A stretch of 43,767 bases of DNA from Caldilineaceae bacterium bin34 (lineage in GTDB: Bacteria > Chloroflexota > Anaerolineae > Caldilineales > Caldilineaceae), in assembly GCA_002238555.1 (NCBI GenBank), contig MPMO01000044.1:1-43767 (forward strand). Direction: 5' to 3'. Shown piece by piece: positions 8,405 to 16,910 of the stretch. Numbering within the stretch: position 1 is the stretch's first letter; every line of letters begins with the position of its first letter. The notes under the pieces were generated by a model that was given only the letters and a program-made list of their open reading frames with translations, was not told the DNA's origin and ran no database searches. Both the position numbers and the translations under genes were made by a program.

Positions 8405-9187
8405 TCATTCCGTCCTGCGGAGGATTAGTTCGCCCACCTGCGTGGCCTGTTCCGGATCTGGGGACAAAGGCTGGCCCCTCAGAAGATGGATGGGCTGTGG
8501 AGGCTCCGGCTGCTCGTTGGCCGAGGCATAGGAGCGACCGTCGTCGGTTCCGGCATCCCATACGCATAGGGGAATGACGGCCTCCTCAATCCAGGCCCCG
8601 CCGCTGGTCAGGGGTAGGGCCGCAACGCCCACGAACCAGTCTGGGCTGGGGGCCAGCCTGCTGGTAACGGATAGGAGGGTGTGCTCGTTGTCCGTCCGGA
8701 AGGCAATGGTCGAGCGGCCCGGTGAATCCATCAGGTCCCCGATCACAAACTGGTCCGGCAACACCTGTGCCCCGCCTTGTCGATAGGTGTTCCGCAACGG
8801 CTCCGGATCGCCGGTTTCGGCCTGTACTTCAATGGCCGAAGAGGCCGGTTCACCCGGTTGCCAGAGATGGAAGCCTTCGCTGTGCGGACCACCGGCCAAC
8901 GGCGAGAAGTGCGGGTTGGGAGGGAAGTCGGCGGGGTGGTCCGCAGCATTCCAGAATACGTGCATGGTCACTTCGTAGGCCGCCGGAGACGGCAACGACA
9001 ATTCCGAAGCCATGGCATGTTCCTCGTCGCTCCTGAGCGGTTCCTTGGCATGCGCAAAACCGGGTTGGCAGGGATCGGCCTCGGTCCCGGTCGTCACGCC
9101 ATCCTCCATGAAAGCCTCCTCCCGGGGCGGAACCACACAGCCGGACAGCACCAACGGAATCAGTAGGCAGACGCACAGACAGCGCAA
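8405..9187 (-). CDS. Spondin-N domain lipoprotein
   Basis: Predicted 260-residue lipoprotein. A short signal ends in lipobox LSGC, with Cys17 as the lipidation site. The body matches the spondin N-terminal domain found in many bacterial secreted proteins: YEVTMHVFWNAADHP near the start, HFSPLAGGPH, SPDWFVGVAALPL and WDAGTDDGRSYASANEQPEPPQPI. The start is TTG, placed by AGGAGG at 9193-9198 with 5-nt spacing. A longer frame to 9715 runs into the upstream isomerase gene and is not coding. Spondin-N proteins are extracellular binding proteins of mostly unknown role in bacteria. Operon placement among sugar-metabolism genes suggests substrate binding or adhesion, which is inference. Confidence 0.85.
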   Translation of the reverse strand: MRCLCVCLLIPLVLSGCVVPPREEAFMEDGVTTGTEADPCQPGFAHAKEPLRSDEEHAMASELSLPSPAAYEVTMHVFWNAADHPADFPPNPHFSPLAGGPHSEGFHLWQPGEPASSAIEVQAETGDPEPLRNTYRQGGAQVLPDQFVIGDLMDSPGRSTIAFRTDNEHTLLSVTSRLAPSPDWFVGVAALPLTSGGAWIEEAVIPLCVWDAGTDDGRSYASANEQPEPPQPIHLLRGQPLSPDPEQATQVGELILRRTE

Positions 9188-9207
9188 ACAAGCCTCCTGC
9201 CATCCGC

Positions 9208-10119
9208 CTACATGAACTGCCGAAGGTAGCGTCCGGACTGGGACACGGCCTGCTTGCGCCGCTCCAGCGAGGACTCGTAGATCCGGTCCTCCACCTCGAT
9301 GCAGACGGGCCCGTCGTAGCCGGCATCCCCCAGTTCCGAGTAGAACTTGCCCCAGTCGACCTCGCCCAATCCCGGCAGCTTGGGGGTGTGGTATTCGAGC
9401 GGCGTCGCCATGATGCCAACCCGGTTCAGCTGCTCCCGATCCAGCCGCGCGTCCTTGGCGTGGACGTGCACAAACCGGTCCGCGTAGTTGCGGATGGCCG
9501 CCAGGTAGTCCATCTGCTGCCAGACAAAGTGGGAGGGGTCGAAGTTCAGGCCGAAGTTGGAACTGGGGATGATCTCGAACATGCGGTCCCAGACCGCGGG
9601 CGATATGGCGAGGTTCTGCCCGCCCGGCCACTCGTCGTTGGTGAAGAGCATCGGGCAGTTCTCGATTCCCACCTTCACCCCCAGCGAGTCGGCATGCTCG
9701 ATGACGGGGGGCCACAGTTCCCCGAACAGCGCCAGGTTCTCCTCAAGATTCCGGCTCTGATCGCGTCCGATGAAGGAATTCGCCACGCCGATCCCCAGTT
9801 CCGCCGAGACCGCGATCAGCCTGCGGATGTGGGCGAAGTGCATGGATCGGGCATCCTCGTCCGGGGTCAGGGGATTGGGGTAGTAGCCCAGACCGGAAAT
9901 GCGGACGCCGGTCTCGTCCACCAGACGCGCCACTTCGGCCGCGTCCCCGGGCGAGAAGTCGCCGACATCGATGTGGGTCACGCCGGCATAGCGCCGCTCG
10001 GCCTTGCCCTTGGGCCAGCACATGACCTCGATGCAGTCAAAGCCCTCGGCCGCCGCGAAGCGCAGGATTTCGGCCAGGGACAGTTCGGGCAGGATGGCGG
10101 TAACGAATCCCAACTCCAC
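9208..10119 (-). CDS. Sugar phosphate isomerase/epimerase, xylose isomerase-like TIM barrel
   Basis: AP_endonuc_2-type TIM barrel of 303 residues, related to IolE/IolI, hydroxypyruvate isomerase and sugar epimerases. Supporting motifs are the N-terminal ELGFVTAILPELSL, VGIENCPM (metal Glu), GLNFDPSHF (Asp/His ligands), FVHVHAKDA and the late GPVCIEVED (Glu). The start is GTG at 10119, chosen because AAGGGGG lies 7 bases upstream and homology begins here; the open frame to 10467 is artefactual. A perfect TATAAT lies about 105 bases upstream. It probably isomerises or epimerises an intermediate of the local catabolic pathway. The substrate is unknown. Confidence 0.9.
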   Translation of the reverse strand: MELGFVTAILPELSLAEILRFAAAEGFDCIEVMCWPKGKAERRYAGVTHIDVGDFSPGDAAEVARLVDETGVRISGLGYYPNPLTPDEDARSMHFAHIRRLIAVSAELGIGVANSFIGRDQSRNLEENLALFGELWPPVIEHADSLGVKVGIENCPMLFTNDEWPGGQNLAISPAVWDRMFEIIPSSNFGLNFDPSHFVWQQMDYLAAIRNYADRFVHVHAKDARLDREQLNRVGIMATPLEYHTPKLPGLGEVDWGKFYSELGDAGYDGPVCIEVEDRIYESSLERRKQAVSQSGRYLRQFM

Positions 10120-10222
10120 GGCAGGACCCCCTTCAGGTTGGACTTCCGATGATTTTCGAAGCGGCGCACCGACCGCGCGTCCTGTCACTGGACAGGGCAC
10201 GGCCGCGTGGCGGCCCGGCCAG

Positions 10223-10228
10223 ATTATA
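10223..10228 (-). promoter_or_regulatory. TATAAT -10 element upstream of the isomerase gene
   Basis: Perfect TATAAT on the minus strand in the 151-base gap between the enolase-superfamily gene and the isomerase gene. No good -35 is visible at 16-18 bases. It suggests an internal promoter for the isomerase-lipoprotein-GH172-dehydrogenase genes. Confidence 0.35.
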
Positions 10229-10270
10229 GAAGCAGCGCCGACATCCCTGCCGGGCAGTCCGCGGGTTTGC

Positions 10271-11377
10271 TCAGTCCCCGATCCTGAATGCGGGCGCGCC
10301 CAGCACTTCGGGACGCGGCTCGATGCCCAGGCCCGGCGCATCCGAGGCGGCCATGCGCCCCTGCCGCCGTTGGGGCGCGCCTTTGGCAATGCTGGTGGTG
10401 ACGTAGCTGTTGAAGTCCGTGGCCGTGAACAGCAGCGCCGGCGACGTGCTGTGGGCCAACGCGGCAATCGCGGCGGTCACAATGTCGCCGCCCCAACTGT
10501 CCTCGATGGTCATCGCGACCCCCAGTGCGGCACAGAGATCCCGGGCCTGGCGGGCCTTGGTCAGGCCCCCAAGCTTGCCAATCTTCAGGTTCACCACGTC
10601 CATGGCCCCGTCCGCCGCCGCCCGCAGCAGCGCCGGAATGCTGTCGATCACCTCGTCCAGGATGAACGGGTGGTCCGTGGCTCGCCGTACGGACAGACAC
10701 TCCTCGTAGTCGGCGCAGGGCTGTTCGATGTAGACATCCACGTCCCGCACCGCGCGCACCACACGGCGCGCCTCGTGCATCAGCCAGCCCGTATTGGCAT
10801 CGGCAATCAGGATTTCGTCCTCCGACAGCACCGCCCGCACGGCCCGGATGCGTTCGATGTCCTCCTCAACCGAACCGCCCACCTTCAACTGGAAACGGCG
10901 GTAGCCCTCGCTGCGATAACCGGCCACGCGGGCCGCCATGGCATCCGGCGCCTCCTGGGAAATCGCCCGGTAGAGCACGAAGTCCTCGCCCTCGGCCCCG
11001 CCCAGGAGCCTGGCCGCGGACTGTCCGGCATCCTTCCCCAACAGGTCCCAGCAGGCCATGTCCACCGCGGACTTCACATACGGATGGCCCTTCAGCGTCC
11101 GGTCCATGCGCCGGTTGAGCACGTCCAGGTCGCGCGGGTCAAGGCCCAGCAGCAACGGCCCCAGCTCGCGCAGGCCGACCCGCGCCCCGTTGGCATAGGC
11201 CGGCAGGTAGAAGGGACCCAGGGGACAGACCTCACCCCAGCCGGTCAGGCCGGTGTCCGTGTGTACGCCAACCACGGTGCTGTCGAAGACGGCCACCGAC
11301 TTGCCTTCGGACCAGTTGTAGCTGCCTTCATGGAGGGGCAGGTCCACCTGATGGACGGATAGACCGGTGATTTGCAT
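10271..11377 (-). CDS. Enolase-superfamily dehydratase, resembles cis-3-hydroxy-L-proline dehydratase
   Basis: Mandelate racemase/muconate lactonizing enzyme family, 368 residues. The capping domain is about 1-130, followed by a barrel with Lys165 (QLKVGG), metal ligands Asp193 (DANTGW), Glu219 (IEQPC) and Asp241/Glu242 (ILDE), and a second Lys265 (NLKIGKLGG). A Lys on each side of the active site argues against the MR subgroup, which uses His. Together with DANTGW and EQPC it recalls cis-3-hydroxy-L-proline dehydratases and related MLE-subgroup enzymes. That assignment is inference. I start at ATG 11377; the frame extends to 11443 without homology. The neighbouring isomerase and dehydrogenase are consistent with a catabolic operon. 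Confidence 0.88.
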   Translation of the reverse strand: MQITGLSVHQVDLPLHEGSYNWSEGKSVAVFDSTVVGVHTDTGLTGWGEVCPLGPFYLPAYANGARVGLRELGPLLLGLDPRDLDVLNRRMDRTLKGHPYVKSAVDMACWDLLGKDAGQSAARLLGGAEGEDFVLYRAISQEAPDAMAARVAGYRSEGYRRFQLKVGGSVEEDIERIRAVRAVLSEDEILIADANTGWLMHEARRVVRAVRDVDVYIEQPCADYEECLSVRRATDHPFILDEVIDSIPALLRAAADGAMDVVNLKIGKLGGLTKARQARDLCAALGVAMTIEDSWGGDIVTAAIAALAHSTSPALLFTATDFNSYVTTSIAKGAPQRRQGRMAASDAPGLGIEPRPEVLGAPAFRIGD

Positions 11378-11449
11378 GGGGACACCCGGGGAATGCGCGG
11401 CTGAAGGCCTGCCTGCCTGAAGGGCGGCATGGCACTTTGGCATCTGTTA

Positions 11450-11457
11450 ACTATAAT
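11450..11457. promoter_or_regulatory. Overlapping divergent -10 elements
   Basis: TATAAT reads on the plus strand at 11452-11457, toward the pRiA4b-like gene. On the minus strand TATAGT reads at 11455-11450, toward the enolase-superfamily gene. The element sits centrally in the 127-base divergent gap and could serve both genes. No clear -35 is visible on either side. Confidence 0.4.
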
Positions 11458-11504
11458 TCGGCTCGCCCTTCAGGCCTTTCGGCCGATTCGCAGTCCCGCA
11501 CACA

Positions 11505-12050
11505 ATGCCTTCCACATCCTTTCTGTTGCGCGTCGACCTGCAGGGCGCCAGTCCCAAGATCTGGCGCCGTTTCTTTGTCCCTCCCGCCATCACGCTGCCG
11601 GAACTGCACAGGGTTGTGCAGGCCGTGATGGGCTGGCACAGACCCCGCAGCTGGCACTTCGTCATCCGGCGCAAGTGCTATCCGGACACCGAACTGATGT
11701 CCGGGGACAGCGACATGGCCAAGGTGGCCCTGTGCAGCCTGGTGGGACGCCGCGGCATGATCTTTCAGTACATCTGCCAGTTTGAGGACACCTGGAAGCA
11801 TCGGCTGACCCTGTCCAACGACCACTTTGATTCCAGCAAACTGGATGTGGATACCTTGTGCGTGGCCGGGGAGGGGGCCTGCCCGCCGCGCGATGTGGGC
11901 GGCATCGAGGGCTATGTCGAATTCCTGCGCGCGTTCGAGGACCCGGAACACCCGGACCACTACGACGTCCTGGACGAGTTCGGGGAGGACTTCGACCGGG
12001 ACGAGTTCTATCTGGACCGCATCAACGCCTCGTTGCGCGCCCTGACCTGA
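11505..12050 (+). CDS. Plasmid pRiA4b ORF-3 family protein
   Basis: PRiA4_ORF3 family protein of 181 residues, of unknown molecular function. The diagnostic features are the N-terminal LLRVDLQGASPKIWRRFFVP strand/turn, ITLPELHRVVQAVMGW, HFVIRRKCY, FQYICQFEDTWKHRLTL and the CPPRDVGGIEGY block. The last block normally carries the conserved CPPED(V/C)GG signature; here it is CPPRDVGG. The start ATG is the first in-frame codon before the conserved strand. The methyltransferase follows 27 bases downstream on the same strand and may be cotranscribed. Confidence 0.93.
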   Translation: MPSTSFLLRVDLQGASPKIWRRFFVPPAITLPELHRVVQAVMGWHRPRSWHFVIRRKCYPDTELMSGDSDMAKVALCSLVGRRGMIFQYICQFEDTWKHRLTLSNDHFDSSKLDVDTLCVAGEGACPPRDVGGIEGYVEFLRAFEDPEHPDHYDVLDEFGEDFDRDEFYLDRINASLRALT

Positions 12051-12077
12051 ATCGGCGCCGACGGACGGTGGCCGAGC

Positions 12078-12725
12078 GTGAACGGACCCGGCTTCTGGGA
12101 CGAACTTTGGCATACGGACCCGGACGGTGTGGAAGTGCCGGACCAGATCCTGGCCGCGGAAGTGGCCCATCTGGCACCGGGCACGCTGCTGGACCTTGGC
12201 TGCGGACGCGGCACCAATGCCCTGGCCCTGGCCGCACGGGGATGGTCCGTCCTGGGAGTGGACATCTCGCCGCAAGCGGTGGCGCTGGCGCGCCGGGAAG
12301 CAGTCCGTCGCAGGCTCGACGCCGCTTTCGAGGTTGGCGAGTTGCCGGGCTGGACCACCAAGCGCCGGTTTGACCTGGTCATCTGCACCTTCGCCTTGCC
12401 GGAAGGAACCGCCGGCGATGCAACGCTCCGGCAGGCCGCGGTCCTCGTCAGGCCGGGCGGCGAACTGATAGCGACGGAGTGGGACATTTCCATGCAGGAG
12501 ACCTGGGGCTGGTCCGACCTGGATCTGTTCTCGGTCGAGCGCATCGTGCGCCATCTGCCCGGCCTTGAAATCCGGACCGCCGAAGTCCGGGACCTGACCG
12601 ACCTGTACCCCGAAGGCGACCCGCGGGCCGGACAGCTGGCCACGAACTCGGCCTACGCCGCGGTGGTGCGCGCCGCGCGGCCAAGCCTGAAGGATGACGG
12701 GACGCGTCAGGCCGCAACCCGCTGA
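12078..12725 (+). CDS. Class I SAM-dependent methyltransferase
   Basis: Rossmann-fold methyltransferase of 215 residues. The SAM-binding motif LLDLGCGRGTNALALAARG occupies about residues 36-54 and is followed by VLGVDISPQAV (acidic residue for the ribose) and FDLVICTFALPE. The N-terminal FWDELW and overall length resemble small thiol/tellurite or TehB-like methyltransferases, but the substrate cannot be assigned. The start is GTG at 12078 with only a weak upstream purine stretch. The 3' end overlaps the convergent mutM gene by 19 bases. Confidence 0.88.
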   Translation: MNGPGFWDELWHTDPDGVEVPDQILAAEVAHLAPGTLLDLGCGRGTNALALAARGWSVLGVDISPQAVALARREAVRRRLDAAFEVGELPGWTTKRRFDLVICTFALPEGTAGDATLRQAAVLVRPGGELIATEWDISMQETWGWSDLDLFSVERIVRHLPGLEIRTAEVRDLTDLYPEGDPRAGQLATNSAYAAVVRAARPSLKDDGTRQAATR

Positions 12726-13528
12726 CAGACCGGACAGTAGTGGGTGCTGCGCTGTCCGACCCGAATGCGCTCAATTGCCGTGCGGCAGCGCGGACAGGGC
12801 TCTCCGGTCCGGCGGAACACCTGGTGCCGCGCCTGAAAGCGACCGGGCACGCCGCTGGGCGGCGCATAGCTGGAGATGAAACTGCCCCGCCAGGCGATAC
12901 CGGTTCTCAGCACATGGCGGACAGTCCGGCACAGCATCTGGCACTCCTTCAGGGTCAGGGACGCCGCAGGCCGTTCCGGATGGATGCGCGCCCGAAACAG
13001 GGCCTCGTCGGCATAGATGTTGCCCACCCCCGCCCCGACCCGTTGGTCCAGCAACACAGCCTTGATGGCCGCCTGTCGGCGGGCCAGAACCCCGTGGAGC
13101 CAGCGGCCGGTGAAATGACGGGACAGGGGCTCCGGCCCCAGGGGCGGCAGTACCCGGTCCGAATCGCGCACCAGCCAGAACCGTCCGAACTTGCGGGGGT
13201 CCAGGTAGCGAAGCTCCTCTCCGCCCTCCAGACCCAGCACTACATGGGCATGCCGGTGCATCTCCCGGTCCGAGGGCACCACGCGCAGGGTGCCGGTCAT
13301 GCGCAGGTGCACCACCAAAGTCCAGCCGGCGTCCAGGCCCAGCAGCATGTACTTCGCCCGTCGTTGCAGTTCCCCGAACCGCCGGCCCCGGATCAGGTCG
13401 CAGAAACGGTCCGGGTCGGGTTCCGCAATGGTGCGCGCCCAGAAGACCTCTGCGCTGCCGACGCGCCGACCTTCCAGCAGGGGCCGCAGCTCCACGATGT
13501 GCGTTTCGACTTCGGGCAGTTCAGGCAT
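12707..13528 (-). CDS. mutM: Formamidopyrimidine-DNA glycosylase (Fpg/MutM)
   Basis: Bifunctional DNA glycosylase/AP lyase that removes 8-oxoguanine and formamidopyrimidines. The mature N-terminus PELPEVET has the catalytic Pro (residue 2) and Glu (residue 3). The conserved Lys59 is in RRAKYMLL, the helix-two-turn-helix carries QRVGAGVGNIYADEALF, and the C-terminal zinc finger is CPRCRT...HYCPVCQ. The length of 273 residues is normal. The start is fixed by MPELPEVET, because proline must follow the initiator Met; upstream in-frame codons to 13582 are excluded. It is convergent with the methyltransferase and overlaps its end by 19 bases. Confidence 0.97.
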   Translation of the reverse strand: MPELPEVETHIVELRPLLEGRRVGSAEVFWARTIAEPDPDRFCDLIRGRRFGELQRRAKYMLLGLDAGWTLVVHLRMTGTLRVVPSDREMHRHAHVVLGLEGGEELRYLDPRKFGRFWLVRDSDRVLPPLGPEPLSRHFTGRWLHGVLARRQAAIKAVLLDQRVGAGVGNIYADEALFRARIHPERPAASLTLKECQMLCRTVRHVLRTGIAWRGSFISSYAPPSGVPGRFQARHQVFRRTGEPCPRCRTAIERIRVGQRSTHYCPVCQRVAA

Positions 13529-13645
13529 CTTGACAGAGCTTCGTTGCGGTGCCGGACATGGTTCGGCGCCAACGCCGGACATCCCAACAATCCGAGTTGG
13601 CTTTGCTCAGATCCACAACTGAATTTATACTGATCGGCCGCACGG

Positions 13646-13732
13646 GCCGGGGTGGCGAAACTGGTAGACGCGTACGACTCAAAATCGTGTGAGGTAAAAC
13701 TCGTGTGGGTTCGAGTCCCACCCCCGGCACCA
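13646..13732 (+). tRNA. tRNA-Leu (anticodon CAA)
   Basis: Eighty-seven bases with an acceptor stem GCCGGGG/CCCCGGC, D-arm GGTAGAC, anticodon stem TACGA/TCGTG and loop CTCAAAA giving anticodon CAA (codon UUG). The long class II variable arm and the T-arm with GGTTCGAGTCC are present. The 3' CCA is encoded. The class II arm and anticodon both indicate leucine. Confidence 0.97.
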
Positions 13733-13762
13733 AACCTCCGGCCATCCCTTCCCTACCCGCCT

Positions 13763-15154
13763 CTACGGACCGGGGCGGCGCCCAATGGCATCCGTCCAAC
13801 GCGGGTTGGAATGGCGCACCAGATCGCCGTCGGCATCGGCCAGGATGCGCGTGCGGGCCAGCTCGATGCGATCCGCGGCCTTCGCCGCAATGTTGGCGGT
13901 GCAGTCCGGGTCCGCCTCCATGTCGAAGACCCGCGGCCCCTCGAACTCCAACGAGCTGAAGAACCAGGTTCGATCGTCCCGGTACCACACATGGTCTCCG
14001 TAGCGGCAGGTCAGCCACTCGCGGCCGCCGCCTGAATCCGCCAGCAGGTTGCGGCCCTCGATGCCGCCCTGCGGTGCAACGCCGGTCGCGGCCATGACGG
14101 TGGCCGGCACATCCAGGGTGTAGACCAATTCGTCCGAGGTCCGGCCCGCCCCGATGCCGTCCGGATGACGCACCATCAGCGGGATGTGCATCGTGCCGGG
14201 GTACATGTAACCGGCCGGCTTGCCAACCACCTTCTCCGGATTCTCCGCAAAGTTGGTCCCGTGGTCTGCAATCAGGACCACCAGCGTGCGGTCGCGCAGC
14301 TTCAGGTTGTCCAGGGTGTGCATCAGCCGCCCAAACCAGGTGTCCACGAGTGTCACCAGCCCGGCGTAGTTCGCCTTCAGGCTTTCGAGGCTTGTTGCCA
14401 ACTCGGGATTTTGGTCCAGCAGCGGCCCGTAGGGCACCGTCAGCCAAATGGGTTCCCGCACGTCGCGACTGGCGTACAGGTCGTAGTAGTGCAGCGGGGC
14501 CTCCCAGGTCTCGTGAGGAGAGAAGCTGTCCACATAGAGGTAGAACGGCTTCTCCGAGCCCTGGTTCTGTTCGAGAAAGCGCATGGCGCTGCGGAATGTG
14601 CGGGCGGTGTGCCACTCCTCCTCCGGCAGGTCCGGGCGCACGTTGACCAGGTGGTTGCGAATGCGGTCGGGATTGCCGCGGTACCGCGGCAGCAGGGCCT
14701 CGTCGGCGAATTGGCCCGCCAGGAAGCGATCCTCGGCCTGCCCGCGAATGTACTCCCACTGCTGGAAGCCGCGCGTGAAATTCATGCCCGGGACCATGTA
14801 GTGCGGCACGTCGGAATAGAAGCCGGTGTGGTAGCCGCCCTGGGAGAGGGCCTCCGCCACGGTGGCCTCGTGCCGATACATCGGTTGCCATCCGGGCAGG
14901 TACACGTTGTCCCAGGGCACCGGGTCGTAGGTGCGAAACGGAAAGGCCCGGCGGCCGGTATGCAGGGTGCGCCGCGTCGGAATGGTGGGGAGGCACTCCG
15001 GATAGGCCCGCGTGAAACGCAGGCTTTCCGCGGCAAAACGGGCGATGCTGGGCGTGTGGATCCAGTCGTTGCCGTAGGGCTCCAGGTACTGGGTGCGCAG
15101 TGTGTCCACCACCACCAGCACGACGTTGAGGGGCGAATTGCCGGGATTGCTCAT
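13763..15154 (-). CDS. Sulfatase/alkaline-phosphatase-fold hydrolase with Thr at the nucleophile position
   Basis: Arylsulfatase-like member of the alkaline phosphatase superfamily, 463 residues, with no signal peptide, so probably cytoplasmic. Metal-site motifs are VVVDTLR (Asp17) near the N-terminus and LIADHGTNF late in the protein, with the family HIPLMVRHPD downstream. The usual formylglycine signature C/S-x-P-x-R aligns with TIPTR (residues 57-61) followed by RTLHTGR, putting Thr57 where Cys or Ser should be. A Cys at 54 (ECLPT) is three residues early. Thr nucleophiles are known in phosphodiesterase members of this superfamily, so sulfatase activity is doubtful. The start is ATG 15154; the frame continues to 15175. 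It is oriented with the downstream second enolase-superfamily gene and DoxX. Confidence 0.88.
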   Translation of the reverse strand: MSNPGNSPLNVVLVVVDTLRTQYLEPYGNDWIHTPSIARFAAESLRFTRAYPECLPTIPTRRTLHTGRRAFPFRTYDPVPWDNVYLPGWQPMYRHEATVAEALSQGGYHTGFYSDVPHYMVPGMNFTRGFQQWEYIRGQAEDRFLAGQFADEALLPRYRGNPDRIRNHLVNVRPDLPEEEWHTARTFRSAMRFLEQNQGSEKPFYLYVDSFSPHETWEAPLHYYDLYASRDVREPIWLTVPYGPLLDQNPELATSLESLKANYAGLVTLVDTWFGRLMHTLDNLKLRDRTLVVLIADHGTNFAENPEKVVGKPAGYMYPGTMHIPLMVRHPDGIGAGRTSDELVYTLDVPATVMAATGVAPQGGIEGRNLLADSGGGREWLTCRYGDHVWYRDDRTWFFSSLEFEGPRVFDMEADPDCTANIAAKAADRIELARTRILADADGDLVRHSNPRWTDAIGRRPGP

Positions 15155-15217
15155 GGTTTGTTCGACTCGCTGCAAGAACTGGGGTGACTAAAGTGAGGCG
15201 GGCAGGGCAAGGGGCCG

Positions 15218-16306
15218 TCAGAACACGCGGAACCGCTCAAGGGCCGGATAGTTGGGCTCCAATCCGGCTCCGGGCACCTCGGGCGGACTGACGGTACCGT
15301 CCTCGTTGATGACCACGCCATGGACATATGTCTGTCCGTGCATGGGATCCGTGGACTCCCGGTAGAACTCCAGGATCAGGCCGTTGGCAATCGCCGCCAG
15401 CAGATGGATGTGGAGCTGCTGCGGCCCGTGCGGGGCAATCGAGAGATCGTGGGCCTGGGCCAGATAGGCCACCTTCATGAATTCGCTGACACCGCCCAGC
15501 ACGAGGGCATCGGCGTTGAAGATCGCGGCCGCCTCCTCCCGAATCAGGTCGCGAAAGCCGTAGCGGGTGTACTCGTTCTCACCGGTGGCCACAGGTATGG
15601 ACGTCGCTTGGGCCAGGCGCCGGTGGCCGGCCATGTCGTCCGGCTGAACCGGTTCCTCAAACCAGAAGATGTCCAGGGGTTCGATCAAACGGGCGAACTG
15701 AATGGCCTCGTGGGCGCGGTAGGCGCAGTTGGCATCCACCATAATCGCCACATCCGGCCCCACCGCCTCCCGCACGGTCCGTACGCGTGCAAGATCCTCG
15801 CGCTGGGAAACCGCCCCCACCTTCATCTTCACGGCGCGCGCCCCCATGGCCACGCTGTCCAGCATCTCCCGGGCCAGTTCGTCCAACCCCTTGCCGTCCT
15901 CGTAGTAGCCGCCGGCCACATAGGTCGGCACGCGGTCTTGATAGCCGCCCAGGAGCTTGTACAGCGGCATGCCGGCCGCCTTGGCCTTCAAGTCCCAGAG
16001 TGCGATGTCGATGGCCGCGATGGCCCGCGTGGTCAGCCCGCGGCGCCCCACCAGCTTGGGCACCCACATATCGTGCCAGTGGCGTTCGATGTCAAGGGGA
16101 TCCTTGCCGATCAAATCGGCGGCAAAGCGTTCAACGGCGGCCTTCACGACCGAATCGAGGCTGCCGATGCCGATGCCGGTCAGGTCGCCGTCCGTCTCGA
16201 CCCGAACCACGCCCAGCCCCGAATGCGTGTACGTGTGGAGGCCGTTGGTGATGGGCTTGTGGCGGGGCCACCGAAAGCTTTCGGTAACGATGCGGGTGAT
16301 TTTCAT
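15218..16306 (-). CDS. Mandelate racemase-subgroup enolase-superfamily enzyme (probable acid-sugar dehydratase)
   Basis: Enolase-superfamily enzyme of 362 residues. The second-strand motif VKMKVG gives Lys160/Lys162 (KxK base). Metal ligands are Asp191 (VDANCAY), Glu217 (WFEEPV) and Glu243 (TGENEYTRYGF), and the opposite base is His293 (IAPHGPQQLHIH). KxK plus His defines the MR subgroup, which includes galactarate, talarate, galactonate and related dehydratases. The exact substrate is not readable. ATG 16306 is the start because capping-domain homology (MKITRI) begins there; the open frame to 17110 is spurious. A TACAAT at 16354-16359 could be the -10. Confidence 0.92.
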   Translation of the reverse strand: MKITRIVTESFRWPRHKPITNGLHTYTHSGLGVVRVETDGDLTGIGIGSLDSVVKAAVERFAADLIGKDPLDIERHWHDMWVPKLVGRRGLTTRAIAAIDIALWDLKAKAAGMPLYKLLGGYQDRVPTYVAGGYYEDGKGLDELAREMLDSVAMGARAVKMKVGAVSQREDLARVRTVREAVGPDVAIMVDANCAYRAHEAIQFARLIEPLDIFWFEEPVQPDDMAGHRRLAQATSIPVATGENEYTRYGFRDLIREEAAAIFNADALVLGGVSEFMKVAYLAQAHDLSIAPHGPQQLHIHLLAAIANGLILEFYRESTDPMHGQTYVHGVVINEDGTVSPPEVPGAGLEPNYPALERFRVF

Positions 16307-16470
16307 GGGCGGGATGGCAGATTTGACGGGATCCGGGTTTGGGGCCGGCGGACCATTGTAAGTGGGGCGGGCCTCGCCGTTGCTCCCACGTGCCGACTGC
16401 GACCGGACCACTCCCAGGCCCCCCCCTTGCCCTGCATCCCGAACCCGCTCCCTTCCGGGCACCCGGACCG

Positions 16471-16872
16471 TCAGGCGCGCAGCAACAGGATGTTGGGGGC
16501 GTACTTCCACTCGTGCCAGGCCAGATACAGGGCGGCCGCCATGATGACCACATTGACGACCGCGGTTTCGGAAAGCATGCCGACGCGCAGCAAGGTGAAC
16601 AGCGCCCCGGCCATGATGGCCGCCGTCAGCAGGCCGCTGTACCAGCGGGTAATGGGCAGCAGAACCAGCAGAACCGCCAGCAGCTCCAGGCCGCCGGTTA
16701 CACGCATGAACCACTCCGGATAGCCGAATTCGGCAAACATGGCCGCGGAATCCATGTCTCCGGGCAGCAGCTTGGGCAGGGCGCCCATCACCAGCATGGT
16801 CAGGAACACGATCAGCATGGACGCGTACTTGAGCACGCGTTCCCATGCGGCAGGGCTGGATTCGGTTGACAT
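16471..16872 (-). CDS. DoxX-like membrane protein
   Basis: DoxX/DoxD-like integral membrane protein of 133 residues with four predicted helices: about 15-37 (with the short soluble loop after it), 58-76, 80-100 and 104-120. The pattern GxLELLAVLLVL...ITRWYSGLLTAAIMAGALFTLL is typical of the family. The first-helix segment MGALPKLLP followed by a small-residue loop and WFMRVTGGLE also fits. Function in this family is poorly defined and often linked to redox or membrane stress. TATAAT lies 33 bases upstream on the minus strand. No Shine-Dalgarno is seen, which suggests a short leader. Confidence 0.85.
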   Translation of the reverse strand: MSTESSPAAWERVLKYASMLIVFLTMLVMGALPKLLPGDMDSAAMFAEFGYPEWFMRVTGGLELLAVLLVLLPITRWYSGLLTAAIMAGALFTLLRVGMLSETAVVNVVIMAAALYLAWHEWKYAPNILLLRA

Positions 16873-16904
16873 CGCAGAATGAAGACGTTGGCGGGCGATG
16901 GGAC

Positions 16905-16910
16905 ATTATA
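16905..16910 (-). promoter_or_regulatory. TATAAT -10 element upstream of doxX
   Basis: Perfect TATAAT on the minus strand, 33 bases before the DoxX ATG, predicting a short leader of roughly 25 bases. No consensus -35 is visible at 16-18 bases. Confidence 0.4.
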
